This document shows, piece by piece, positions 46,801 through 58,800 of a DNA stretch of 64,000 bases. The stretch covers positions 124,001 to 188,000 of the forward strand of contig CAJNDS010002726.1 of the NCBI GenBank assembly GCA_905221605.1, written 5' to 3'. Below the pieces are notes generated by a model that saw only the letters and a list, made by a program, of their open reading frames with translations, was not told the DNA's origin and searched no databases. The first letter of the stretch is position 1. Every line of letters starts with the position of its first letter. Source of the DNA: Symbiodinium natans (taxonomy: Eukaryota > Sar > Dinophyceae > Suessiales > Symbiodiniaceae). The position numbers and the translations under genes were made by a program.

Positions 46801-49800
46801 ATGGCGTGAAGCGGTCACAGGTGTCCATCACGGAAGTGCAGACCCCCGCAGAGCCGGACGAGGCCCACAAGTCTGGAACGTTGGGGGGTCTGGGAGTTTT
46901 TTTTTGGAACTTTTCAGCTAACTGCAGTTCGCTGCAGCTCAGGGCAGCTTTTCTTTTGCGGTCGGCAAGGCACCAGAAAGGCAGACTGAGGCATGCGACC
47001 GACTTGGCAACCCAGGCACCTGGACATTTGCTTGTCTCACTATGAACGTGCTGCCCTTTCCATTGGCACTCATGATCGAGCTGTCGCTACGCCCCCAAAC
47101 CAACTTCAAGGTAGTATCACGAACCTCAGCAATTGAAATGTTGCACAGCCAACCAGCCGAGAAACAGTCCTGACCATAACCGTAGGTTTAGCTTCAGCAC
47201 CGAATCGTGTAACCAGGAGGATGTCATGGCCCCATCATTGCCAGCGCAAGGCCAACAACGAACAGGTTCCGAGCCTGGAGGAGACGACGGAAGCTCAGGC
47301 AGAGTGGGGTCCGATAGATGGTCCTATATAGTTCTTGTTCAAGTTTGTTCCTCCTGCGAAATGAGCTGCTTCCTTTCCATTCGCTTGCAGAGGGTGTGGG
47401 AGAACGCTTTCAAGGTCACAGCACGTCATCGGGCCTAAGCGGATGCTACACATCGTATATCTGGGAGCAGCCCCAGGCTTTGCGGCTCTAATGGTGAGAA
47501 GCAGAGCTAAAGAGCGAACTTGGAGCTTTGCTTCTCTTTTTGAGTGACAAGCTTCAGGGTTCCGAGGTTGAACAACTGGCGCTCTTGGAAGTTACCCGTT
47601 TTTCTCGATTTTTCGGTAGGGCATGGTCAGACTGCACTTTTGTCGCGGCCACACACCTCTGAAAGTCCGAAGAATGATAAACATGAGAGTATCCCCCCGA
47701 AAAGCTGCACAGCAGGTCATCGACATCACCGCTGTGGCAGAGTCAACCGCCGCAGCGGAGGTGTCCGCTGAGGCAGGGATGGCACCATGAAGCGGCAGGG
47801 ATGTGCAGGACTAAAGTGTTTTTTTGTCTTCAGGGTTCACGATTCACTTGGGGGATGCGTAGGCCTGTGGGAGGAGAGCTGCTCAAAGATGAACTCACAT
47901 TCAGTCCTTCAAGCCCATCGACGATTTTCAACGCATGGGGGTGGGGTGGGGGGTGCGGGAAGCCACGCGCAACTCCCGGCGCTGAGCCTCAAGTCCTGCA
48001 CAACGTGAATCCCAGAACCGATGCCCCAAACCTCCTCCAGGACAAAAAAACAATAGCCCATGTCATATGCAATGATGTCCATGTAATGTTTTTCGTTGGG
48101 GGTCTTCACTCATCACTAGCAAGTCCCAACCACATGGGGGACACCCGGGGTCCCAGGCTTCGTGCCCCACCAACTTTGGCATCCTGGCGTCTGGGCTGCG
48201 AATTTCGTTTGGGATGTTGAGGGCCGCTGAAGCCGCCTGATGCCTGAAGGTTCACTTAAGCAAGTAGGGCTTGGGCTGTTGAGGGGCTGTTGAGGGCGAG
48301 CTCTTGCTGTTGGGAGCTGGGGCTCTGAGCTTTCGAGGCATCGAGGTTTTCGAGCACGGGGTTTAGGAAGGTATGGTTTTTTGCACATCACGGTTGCCGG
48401 CATTCCAGAAGACTCGTAATTGAACCCCCCAACTTTGTGCACCCAGGTCACGGTCGGCTTCAGCCAGGGCATCGTGTACCCCTCTGTGCCCTCCTGAGAC
48501 CATCTGAGCTCTCGACAAGCCCATGAAGCCCACGGAAGATCTGAGAGTGAAGGGCCCTAGGCCGAGGCTCTGACCATGGTTTTTGGGTGCAGGTGTTTGG
48601 CCCTTCAAACAGCAGGAGCTTTTCAGGGAGTGCCTGGTATATTGAGCAGAGGGACGGCCTGGGAACCAGCTCTGAGCCCTACTGTACGTGCTTCGTGACT
48701 TACAGAGACCACCCGAAGCCTTAATCCTCAGACCTTCTTTTATCATCTGAGCCTCGTAACGCAGACATCCACCAAACATGCCACAACGGAAGTGCGGCCT
48801 GAGCCCGCGGGGCCCTGCCTTTCTTGTAAAGCCCAATGATCATAGTCAGATTCTAGGCACCTTCGACGAGCCTGCGATTACTCATAGCAATTCGACTGTA
48901 TTTATTGTTATTTCGTTACTAAACACACATTCATGTGTTGTTTTTTGATTAATTGATGAAAAGTGTTTCACTGCATGAAATAAACCAATAATGTGATGAT
49001 GTTGATTGGAATATTTCCCGAAACATGAAAAATGCATGAAATCGTTCTGAAGAGAACGTCACCGTCGCGCCTTTCATAGCTTTCGGGCTTCAACGCGAGG
49101 CCTTTCGCTGCATTCTCTAGCGAACTCCACTGTTTCTTAGCTGTCAGATTTGTCCTTGTAGCTTCAGGGTGGTGTTAAAGTGATAGGTATAATTAGGGGT
49201 CAGGGTTGATGACTCGGACTGAGTCTAAGGCGGAGCTGGCGACAGGAAACACGGAGACGTCGCACGTGCCCCAAGATGGGGCGTCAATGGGGAAGGTTTA
49301 GAAGATAGATGTTTCTGGAGTTTTGAGTTAGGGACCGGACGCTGTGCAGATTGTGCATACCAGGTGGTATGCAGAGAACGGCAATGCAACCCAAGTATAG
49401 TGTTTCAATAGTATAATAGCTTAATAGTCATGTTAGCAAGCTGAACCCTTCCGCTCCACAAAAAGAAAGAGCACATAGGCAGTCTTGAGACGCACGCGCG
49501 CGGCCCAAGGCTTTGTGCCAATGTCGACTCGGGCTTCGAGGGCTCGATCCTCCTTTCGCCAGGGGGCCTGGAATTGGTTTTGAAGAACGAGTTCGGTCAG
49601 GAGTCATGAAATTAGGTCCATGCGAAGAATAAGCGTAGGGCCAGAATCCTAGAAACCATGGGGCTCGCACGCAGTTGCATTCCTGGAGGCACCCGCCATC
49701 ATGACTTGGCGTTTCGTTGGTTGCGTCGGCGAGTTTAATGGGGCGCTCCACCCTAAACCTCCCTCTAAATCTTAAACCCTGCAAGCCCTGCAGGCGTCAA

Positions 49801-52800
49801 CGCCCAGACTCCAAGCCTCCCAAAGCTACCCCCTTAAAGCCCTTTCGAGTCATGGTATTCCAGGGTTCCTGACCACCTTGAAGGTTTTGTTGGGGATCTC
49901 CCCACCCTCTTTGAGACAAAAACAGCTCAACTGAGCTCAAGTTCACCGATTTCCTCGTGCAGCTTCAGGTGCAACTCGGGCGTGCTGAAGGCGAACTCTG
50001 GCAGTTGTGTGCCGCGGACCTGGGCTCACAGCCTGTATTGGCTTCAGGCACTTCAGGGTTCAGAATGCTTCTGAAATCTTCTGAAGTTCAGGGATAGTTC
50101 AGGGTAGTGCATCAGGGCATCAGGGTTCTGCTGCAGGGTAGATAGCTGCCGCCTGATTTGCAAGTTCTTATACATAAGAAGGCTACCAGATTGTGATGTG
50201 GCTCCTTTACCGGGTGGCTTCGGAAATGCTTGGAGTTTGCGGGTTGGTTTGCTCTCGGCTTCTTGATGGCAGCAGTCGCCCTTGAGACCTTGAGAACTTT
50301 AAGCTCGCATGAGGCACAAGCCCCTGAAGCAACGGCGCCGCATTTGCCACCTAGAGGATCCTTCTTCAGAGGTTCTTGATGTTGGTCGATCCATGAGCCT
50401 TTGTCCCCCCCCCCTCCCCGACACTTCGGACGAGAACGCACACTATGATGTCTCGAGCCCAGATTACAATCCATGCATTATGCCACAAGACGAGGCCCAA
50501 AGGCTGCAGTGACCCTGTGGACGTTACGGCCGGGGGCCGAAGAGCGCACTTTCTCAAAGCTTAAGTCTCCCAGAATCTCAAACCGTATCAAACTCTAAAG
50601 CCAAGCCCGCTAATTTTGAGACTTGATAGGGCCGGCTTGCTATTGCAATAGACGTAAGTTCATCTACTCAGCGAAGGGGTCAGGCTACCTAGATCCTGAG
50701 TCAAGTTGACCATTCCATCCACGATACATTGCCGAAGCCGCTTTTGCTTCAATCTCCAGTATCAAGTTGTTGGCCAAATAGCGTGTTCTCTGGCGCCATT
50801 CGTTGAGCTTCGCAATGCTGCCTTGGACCTTTCTTAATCTCCTGGTGCTCTCGGCCACTGTGGATGCCGTGCGCACCCGGCAGCAGGAGGAAGAGGTGGA
50901 CTTGGGAGCACGACCCCGACCAAACCACATGTTGTACAGTCCACAGAACTTGTCCGACTTGTCCTGTTCATGATCATAGGAGACTTGCATCAAGATAACG
51001 GAGGTTTTACACTAGCAAGTAAGGGTTGCATGAGGGCTCAGCTGGCAACGTGCTGTCCCCGAGTACAGGTTAGGGGATCTTTCCTTGTCTGAGTACGGAG
51101 GCGGGGAGCCTTTTCCAAAACAACACTGGCGGATGCACTGAAGTTCCGTTGCTGGGGAGTTTCGGGCAATGCTGCACCTCCAAGTGCCATGGCTTTGCTT
51201 CAGAATACTTGTTTTGGTGTCTAGGAGATTCCACAGTAGTACGCTGGTTCTAGGGAGATCACAGCCACTGAATCCCAAAGCCTGCATTACAAAGAACTGT
51301 AAGCTTACGGTAAAGTGAGGTGCAGCGGACAGAGTGACGCACTGTACGAGGGCAAGTTCTCCCACTGCGAGGCCACAACCCCAGCCTTTAACCTCAAGTG
51401 TTGTAAAGTGTTCTAAAGTAAGCTCAGGGCTGGTCGAGCACGTGCTGATCTTCGGGTTCAGGACTTGAATCCCCGCTTGAAGCGCTTGGGTCTTGAGTTT
51501 CAGTCCAGACAACGGTAGGAGCATGAATCAAGACATTCAAGACGAACACAAGGCGCAGCAAGGCTGGAGGTTGTCAGTGCAGCGGTATGCGATGAAAGTG
51601 GCGGGTTGTCGCACATGCAGAAGACGATCAATAGTAAGGGGTCAGTTGGTATGCTGGGGATTGTTTGCTTTGGTAGTTTATGCTCTTCCTTTGGGCAAGT
51701 GACATGACAAACTGTATGAAGCCCATCTATAGAACGCTGTTATTGTTTGGCTCCCTGTTGTGTCCCTGCACTGCAAGCCAAGGTCTCTCAGTAGCGTTGA
51801 GCCAAGAGACCGCTAAACAGGCTTCGTAACGTATCTTGTCTGCGGATTGCAGAAGTTGCTTGGGTGCCAAAACATAAGGGCCCCCCCCCCCCCCCCCCCA
51901 AAAAAAAAGCAAAAAAGTAGACCCTTTGTCATTGTAAACGCATGGCGCGGCGACCCCCCCAAACAAATTTGGGGGGGCGAGGGGAACTGCCTTCAGGGCC
52001 TCAAGCCTTCAGGACCTTCAGGCCTAAAGCTTTTCAGCTAACCTTCCACGGCTGAAGCCACGGCCCTTTTACCCAGAAGCTGTTCAGGCTTCAGGCCTGA
52101 AGGTTTCCCGCTTTCCTGGGCTGAAGCCACCGCCCTTAAAACCTTAAGTTTTTAGGGTATTAAGGCCTGGAATGAACTTGTGATTATAGCGAGTACCCAA
52201 ACAAACCTACTATATAAAGCGAATCGGGCTGGCCCGTGGACTACCTATCACAAAATTTGTTGGGGGCCTCGTTTCAGAATGAAACTCAACAAGGCTTTAC
52301 ATGGAACTGGCCGGGCTTAGCTTTCTGGATTCTGCTCTTTAAGATGCCTGGAGCCCAAGGCCCTCAGGGCCTCAAGCCTTACTGCATAAGCCCTGAACCT
52401 TAAACACAAACCCTGAAACAAAACCAAAAAAAGACCATCCGGAAAAACATCAAAACAACTTATGCAATAGCGGGTCACCCCAACAAACTGGCGTCGCAGA
52501 GTAAATTTTCGAAACTTGTGATTATAGGCCTTGCATATACCAAAAGCAGTGCCACATTAGTGCCAAACACCTCAGCCCATCCATGTGACGGCGTAAGCTG
52601 AGTTTCAATCTAACAAATCCCCCCCCCCCCTCCCCCCGTCCCCCTCCCTGCACACACCCACCGAGAGAAGGGGCGAAAAGCCAGTCGAGAGAAAGCTCCG
52701 ACAGAGGGCCCCCGCATGGGATGCCAAAGCATGTCGAAGCCATGTCTTCAGTGCCCGGAGCCAACTTCGAGGTCAAAATGGGCAGACCTCAATCCGTGAG

Positions 52801-55800
52801 AAAAGACGGCACTTACTTCTGCCAGGACCGGTTGGGAGAGTCGCCCTTGGGGGGGGTGGAGATTGGCGACGTGTCGCGGGGTTGTTGAGGCTGGAGGTCT
52901 GTGGTGGCAGGCCACATGATAGCATGTCCTTTGGTACCGGGCTTTCCTGAAGTGAGCACTCCAGGGTACTAATCCAAAAGTTTAGTTTAGGCATTTTGGC
53001 TCGGAGCTACTTTCAGACGAATCGCGCTTCGGGCGCTTGGGGTTTCGGGGATGCTTTGTTTGGCCCCCTAGCCGCCCTAGCCTCCGAAACACCTCCAGAA
53101 CCGTCCAGGAGACCTGCCAGCTCACAGCAAGGACACTGGTTCAGTTCCCGGATCTGTCTTCCTGGTGGCCCTTTGGTAAACAAAAGTGCCTTGCTTATTC
53201 AATAGGCGTTCGTCTCGGCATTTTTTCAATTTTGCTTTAAGTTTGTAGTCTGAACTTCATACTAGATAACTTAGATCACTTAGACTAACTTCGTATCTCT
53301 GCACCTTTGAGAAGGAAGTCGACGCAGCAGAGATCCTATCGCACGACAACGAAGACGGTACAGGTTGTGAGAATCGGCGGGGTGTCGGCCGGATATGATT
53401 CCTGCCAGACTAGCAAAATTGTGCGCTAGATGGGAGGCCACCACAAGAGGCTGCTTGGTACCTTGGTACCTGGTCTTCTATTCACCCGAGTACACCCGAA
53501 CCATGCAAGCTTAAAATCTTCAAGCTTAGCAGCTACAGTGCTCCAGCTCTCAGCTCGCAATCTTGCTCTTCGCCGCCCTTGCAGATATGAAAAAGGAGGG
53601 CAGGCATGTAAAGGATCAGACCTTTACGGACTTCAGGGGTTGAGGATGGGCTGGTAGAGGGCTCAGGTCCGGGTGTGTGTGTGTGTGTGTGCAATTCAGC
53701 ACGCCGCGGAAACACCATGGATCCACGAGCAAAAGTAAGTGAAGGCAGAAACTGGCGGACATTGAGTCCAGTTTCGAGTCTGGATCTGCCTTGGGAGCTC
53801 CATTTTTTCACTGTTGGCAGGTGCTTCAAGCTAGCAAGGGAATCAGCCTACCGTAGCTTAGCTATTACAGCTTTACAGCAAGCCCACGCGAAAGCCGGTC
53901 TCGGGTGCCGTGTCGTAGAGCCAAAACCTTGCAAATCCTGAATGCGCGCCCCAACGACCCAACCCCAACTCACCCCCCTCCCCTCAACAACAACGTAAAA
54001 TCAGCAAAAATCATCGCGCTACTTGAAGCACCCAGGTGGGCTCCGCCACGACCTCCATCTCCCCCCAGGCAAACATGGCCTCTGGCGTGGTCTCGACACA
54101 GGACCGGCTTTCCTTTCTTCTTTTTGTGTGCACACATGGGCGTTTCAGGCCGTAGGAATTGTCCGGGAGCTTTGCTATTCTCGGGCTTGGTGTTCTTTCT
54201 CTTTGCCGGGACTGAAAACCTCCTCTTTCGTACTTCCTTGCAAGTGGTCTGCGAAGGATGCGTTGGGTTACACGGCTACAATTTTTATTTGGGATTGTTT
54301 GTTGGGATGGTTTATTGTATGGGCACTTTCTGTCACACTCTTTCAGGTTTTTGTGCTAGTTTTGCGTGTGCTCCAGAATCGTAGCTGCCCTCAAGATGTT
54401 CTTCCGTTGAAGCCCAAATTTGTAAGGACAACCTCACAAAGTTTTCGGAACCCCATAGAGAACCCACATCCCCGCCCAAGCTTTGGGCATCGTTTGGTTG
54501 TAGAAGCCTCGAAGATCCTCTTCGGACCCTCTTTGGACCCTAAGGCCGCTAAACCCTGGAAGCCTCTCTTAGATGTTTGGGGCCTCCAGGGCCCCTAATG
54601 ACCTCGAATGACCTCTATAATGGACCCCCACTGAGCAGCAGTGCTAGGCCTGCACCGATGTCAGCGCGGGTTTCACTGGCAGCTACGAGCTGTGAGCCGG
54701 GTGGTCCAGGTTGGCGAGTTCGGGTATAGGGCTTAGGGTTTCACATGGTTTTTACTTTCTGTTGGGACCTAAACAACTTCAACCAGTCAACCATTACAGA
54801 TACTCATTAGAAATCCTGCAAAATACTTCACGAGCCCGACTTTTCCAGGAAATTGGAGGCCGCAGAAAGTCCAGAAGCCCCCTGCAGCTCAACAGAATAT
54901 ACATCACATGTCATCCCGCAGGCTTGGTATTCAGACCTTTTTTCCACAACTCTATCATAACTCCCATAAATCCCAGAAATCTAACTTAAGCAATGTCCAT
55001 GCACAAGCAGTGCATTTCATTGAGCAGGTCCGAGCAGTACGCGCAGTCGGTTTCGCGAATCTGAGCAGTTCAGTGATCAAGTCGTGCTGGTCCCAATTCC
55101 ACGACAGGTACTGCAGCATGGGTGTCCTCACGTATGACGCATCGCCGCGTGCTGAGCCCATTCTTGATGTTGAGGGTATGCCTGCATCCTACAAACCTCA
55201 CTAGTAGGTGCTCGACATTCCAGGAGCTCCCAGAACACCAAGTCTGAATGACGTGAGCCTCTGCTATGAATAGCCAGTGATTGCCTAGAAGCCGTGGTCA
55301 AGATATGGTCTTGCGAATGTCCAAAAAAGCATCTTTCCAAAGGAGTCGCAAAGATCATTGCCATACATATGTATATATATATATATATAATAGTATAGTT
55401 TTGTATATGTACTTGTATTCTCTTGTTTATATTGATATCTATTCTCAGGACACACGGTTTGTTCAAAGGGGGTTGACATGACTTCATTGCATTTCCCTGT
55501 TAGCCATCGTGACCTCGTATTGGGCAGCTTTGCATGTTCGCCCAAGGCTTCGCAGGGCTTCCCTTACTCACCACCCGAAGCCACCTGGGCACTGTCTCGG
55601 AGGACCTGCAGCCCGGGCTGCAATGCCAGCCAGAGCCAGGGAAGCCCAGCGAGTGTGTGTAAGGGTTCTGAGACAGACAAGCCTTTTGTCCTTCGGGGTC
55701 CCAAAATAGGCTTTGGAATCCCCACCTGACCTAGAACATTATAGAACTGAAGCCATATATTTGCAATTGGAGTTCGGGCTGCCTCAAGCTTGGAGAGGGG

Positions 55801-58800
55801 CACAAGGTTTTGGTTATCCGCAAGTTTCAGGTTTCGGGGTTGGGGCCTCCTCGCCGTAAGCAGTCTTAGGGGCTCTTTTGGGGCTCTCGGATTCGGGGGT
55901 TAAAGATGTGCGAATGCCGAAGCCTCAAGTATAGGACCCGCAATTCAAGCTGTTCTTTGGCGACGCATCGGGGCAAACCGATCTAGACGCTGAACCCAAA
56001 CAAGTCGTAGTCATCCGAATCCACTGAACCTTGCAGCCCGTTTCTCACAATGAAGGTGTGGCCGTGACCGTGGCTGGCTCTTCAACATCGTGGAGTGTCG
56101 ACCTCAGTTTAATGTTGGAAATTGTAGTGGTTCTTCTGCCGAAAACACTGGGATTCAGTGTTGAAAGCTCGTAGGTCTGGTGTACCGCGCAACGAGCGTC
56201 AGGGCTAACTACAATTTCTGTACTGCATTGAACTCTCAAAATCCATTTCAGACACCTCGCGCGCCCCCGGAACGCACCCAGGTCCCAGTGCCGCCATGGG
56301 TTCTGGGGAGACTTCCTCGGTGCCCGAACCTTGGCGGGGTGTAGGTTTCAGGAGTGTAGGGCTTAGGGAAGTCAAGGCGTTTGCTCTTTGGGGTCTTGTT
56401 TAAGACGTTTACGGCTTTGGGTTTAAATTGTGAGTTGGTGTTTCAGGCTGTTTACAGTTCTCGGACGGAATTGCTCAGGGCCAGGTGTAGGCGGTCTCTC
56501 CGGCTGTTTGCTGACTGTTTTCAGTAGGCCTCAGTAGGCGTTTTTGTTGTTAAGAAGGGATGTTCTTGAACCCGCCCGCACTCTTCTACCTTATGTGCAT
56601 GAAGTGGACTCAAGGTGGAGCCGTCACTTGTGCTTTGCGTTTCTCGTTTGGGTTCCTTGTCTTAATTGCCGTTGTTCTTGGCGCGAGGTCTTGCGAACCC
56701 ATCAACAGCGGCTACTCTGGCACCATCCAGCTCGGGCCTCTGCGCATTGTCGCATGTTGAAGAAACAAGCGTCAGGAGCATGTCTTTAGGCATCGAGACA
56801 GCGCACAGATTTCGCTGACAGGCCCCTCAAAGCCTAGACCCAAAAGACTTGGAAGTGTCAAGGCGCCTAAACTCAAGTCCCTAGGATCAGCTGTTTCTTC
56901 GGGGTCCTCTCTGCCAACCCGGCGGGCTGCGGTGGGTCACCCAGAGCGATCTGGTCTAAACTCTAATAACTGGGATTGGGCTTGCGCTTGTTTGTTCCTG
57001 CGGCTTGGGATTACGGTAATTATCTTGTGCAGCAGGCTTTGGTGAACAAGGTCTGCCCTTTTTCTCTCCCTCTCTCTCCCGCTCTGTCCCTCCCTGTCTC
57101 CATCTCTCCCACTCTCTCGCCTTCCCGGCTTCTCGCCCTCTGCATACACATGTTGTGCAATGGTTGATGATTCAACCTTTGGCCACGTATGAGAATGGAA
57201 TGGAAAGGACAAGTTAAGTGAACTGTGCGCCTTTCCTCTAAAGATCTGTTTCGCCTCGGCCAAATTGTTGCGAGGGTCTCTGCGTGCAGGTTTGCCGAAT
57301 GTGACGTGAACAAAGCTTGTTAACAAAGCGTGTCTAGACGGAGTTCAGTTCTCTAAATTCACCGCACGTAAGCATACCATGAACCGAATGTTCCGGACAC
57401 TTTTGGCAAGACATCGCGTTTCAACTAGCATTGGATGTGTGAACAAGCTGCAAAAAGCCAAAGTGTCTGGCCACAAGCCCTACATCTCCACAATCGCTAT
57501 ACCAGCATGCATCCTGCACCTGGAACAGGTCCGAAGCAATGCGACGTTGGTGATGTGGTCAGTGTGACACTGGATGGAGCTACTCGCCACGCATGCGTGT
57601 CGCAACGAGGACTTGGTTCGAAATGGTGTGATTTGAGCCTCACGGTTCCAAACCAGCCTTAAACAGCCTTAAACTTAAAGCTTAAAGGATGCCTGGGCCC
57701 GAACAAAAAACCCCAAAACCCCAGGCCATACAGTACATGCATCCCAACCTTGAGGTAACGGGGCTCCTGACTGATTCGATGTTGGAACATGGTGACTATG
57801 TTATCAAAAGGTGCGGCATTGCGGGTTTCAGAGTTGAAGTGTTTCCATTACATGCAATTCGATGCAGTTTCTTTGCAACCGAGGGCCTAGAGATCGAGGA
57901 GCTTAATTAGGGAAATGGAGCTGTGTTTTCTTCAGACACTCTGTGTCACCCTTTGCATTCTGACTGTTGAATTGTTCTCTGGCATCGACGGCCAGTGATG
58001 GGTCGGAATCAGGGCATTTCGTGCGCAGCGGGCTTTGCGCGTTGCAACTCGTTTCTTTCATGAAAATCCTTCTCGGGTACGTAGGCCAGAGCCTGGCCGC
58101 AAGATCTTGGTTCAGGGCTGGGCGTTTGCCCGTATTTTTCTGGGTTCTGACTCCTGTGCATGCCCCTTAGCCAAGATCTTGCGTTAAATCGGAGAGTATT
58201 GTGCTAACCCAGACCCAAAACCCACGCAAAATCCAACCATGAAAGCCTCAACCCTTCCTGAACTTTTTCGGGTCTCCTGGTGAGGTCACAGCCACCCTGG
58301 CACTGGCAAGAGCCATCCAGCCTGGAGCCTCATTTTTGCAGGAAGGTGCACAGGATCCTTCACCGCGTTTCGCGTCCGGTTTAGGACTCTAAACTATGCA
58401 AAGCGCTGAGCCCAACGTGTTCCACAAGGGGCGAACTGGATGATGGGCCTTGGCTTCGTGCTCTGAAAGCTGGGACGGGCCTTGAACGTTCGCCTTCATC
58501 CCCCCCCCGTATGGTCTATCTATAGTCGTCCTCTCAGAGCCTGATACTCCAGACGCCCAGCTATCGCAGGTCTGGCTTGACAGCAACCCGCTCCTGCTCT
58601 GATGTCAACGATGCCTCGAGCTCTGGGGGAATCGACAGGGGTTTCTAGGTTTTGAGGTGGAGGGTTTGGTCTCTTTTGAGATTGTGTGTACGCAATCCAC
58701 TCCTGACGTCACACCTGACCTTTGCCTGTCAGGGCAGCTAATGGCTGCCTTGCTTCGAAAGTCCAAGTTCTAAACTCCGACGCCTTGAAAAGCAACCTGA

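Larger units (their letters stand above)
50024..52751. other. 2.7-kb intron with minus-strand frame and repeats
   Basis: Holds the unidentified minus-strand frame, a C19-A8 run at 51881, a C7/G7 hairpin at 51954 and the internally duplicated block at 52013-52145. Confidence 0.4.
52782..57528. other. 4.7-kb intronic stretch
   Basis: The longest stretch without an accepted exon. It contains the spliced-leader-like 15-mer (52988), GT and AT tracts and a CT-rich tract (57055-57125). Missed exons are likely. Confidence 0.35.

Noticed and set aside
51012-51524. Minus frame of 170 codons
   Set aside because: No recognisable domain; composition like the other chance frames in introns.
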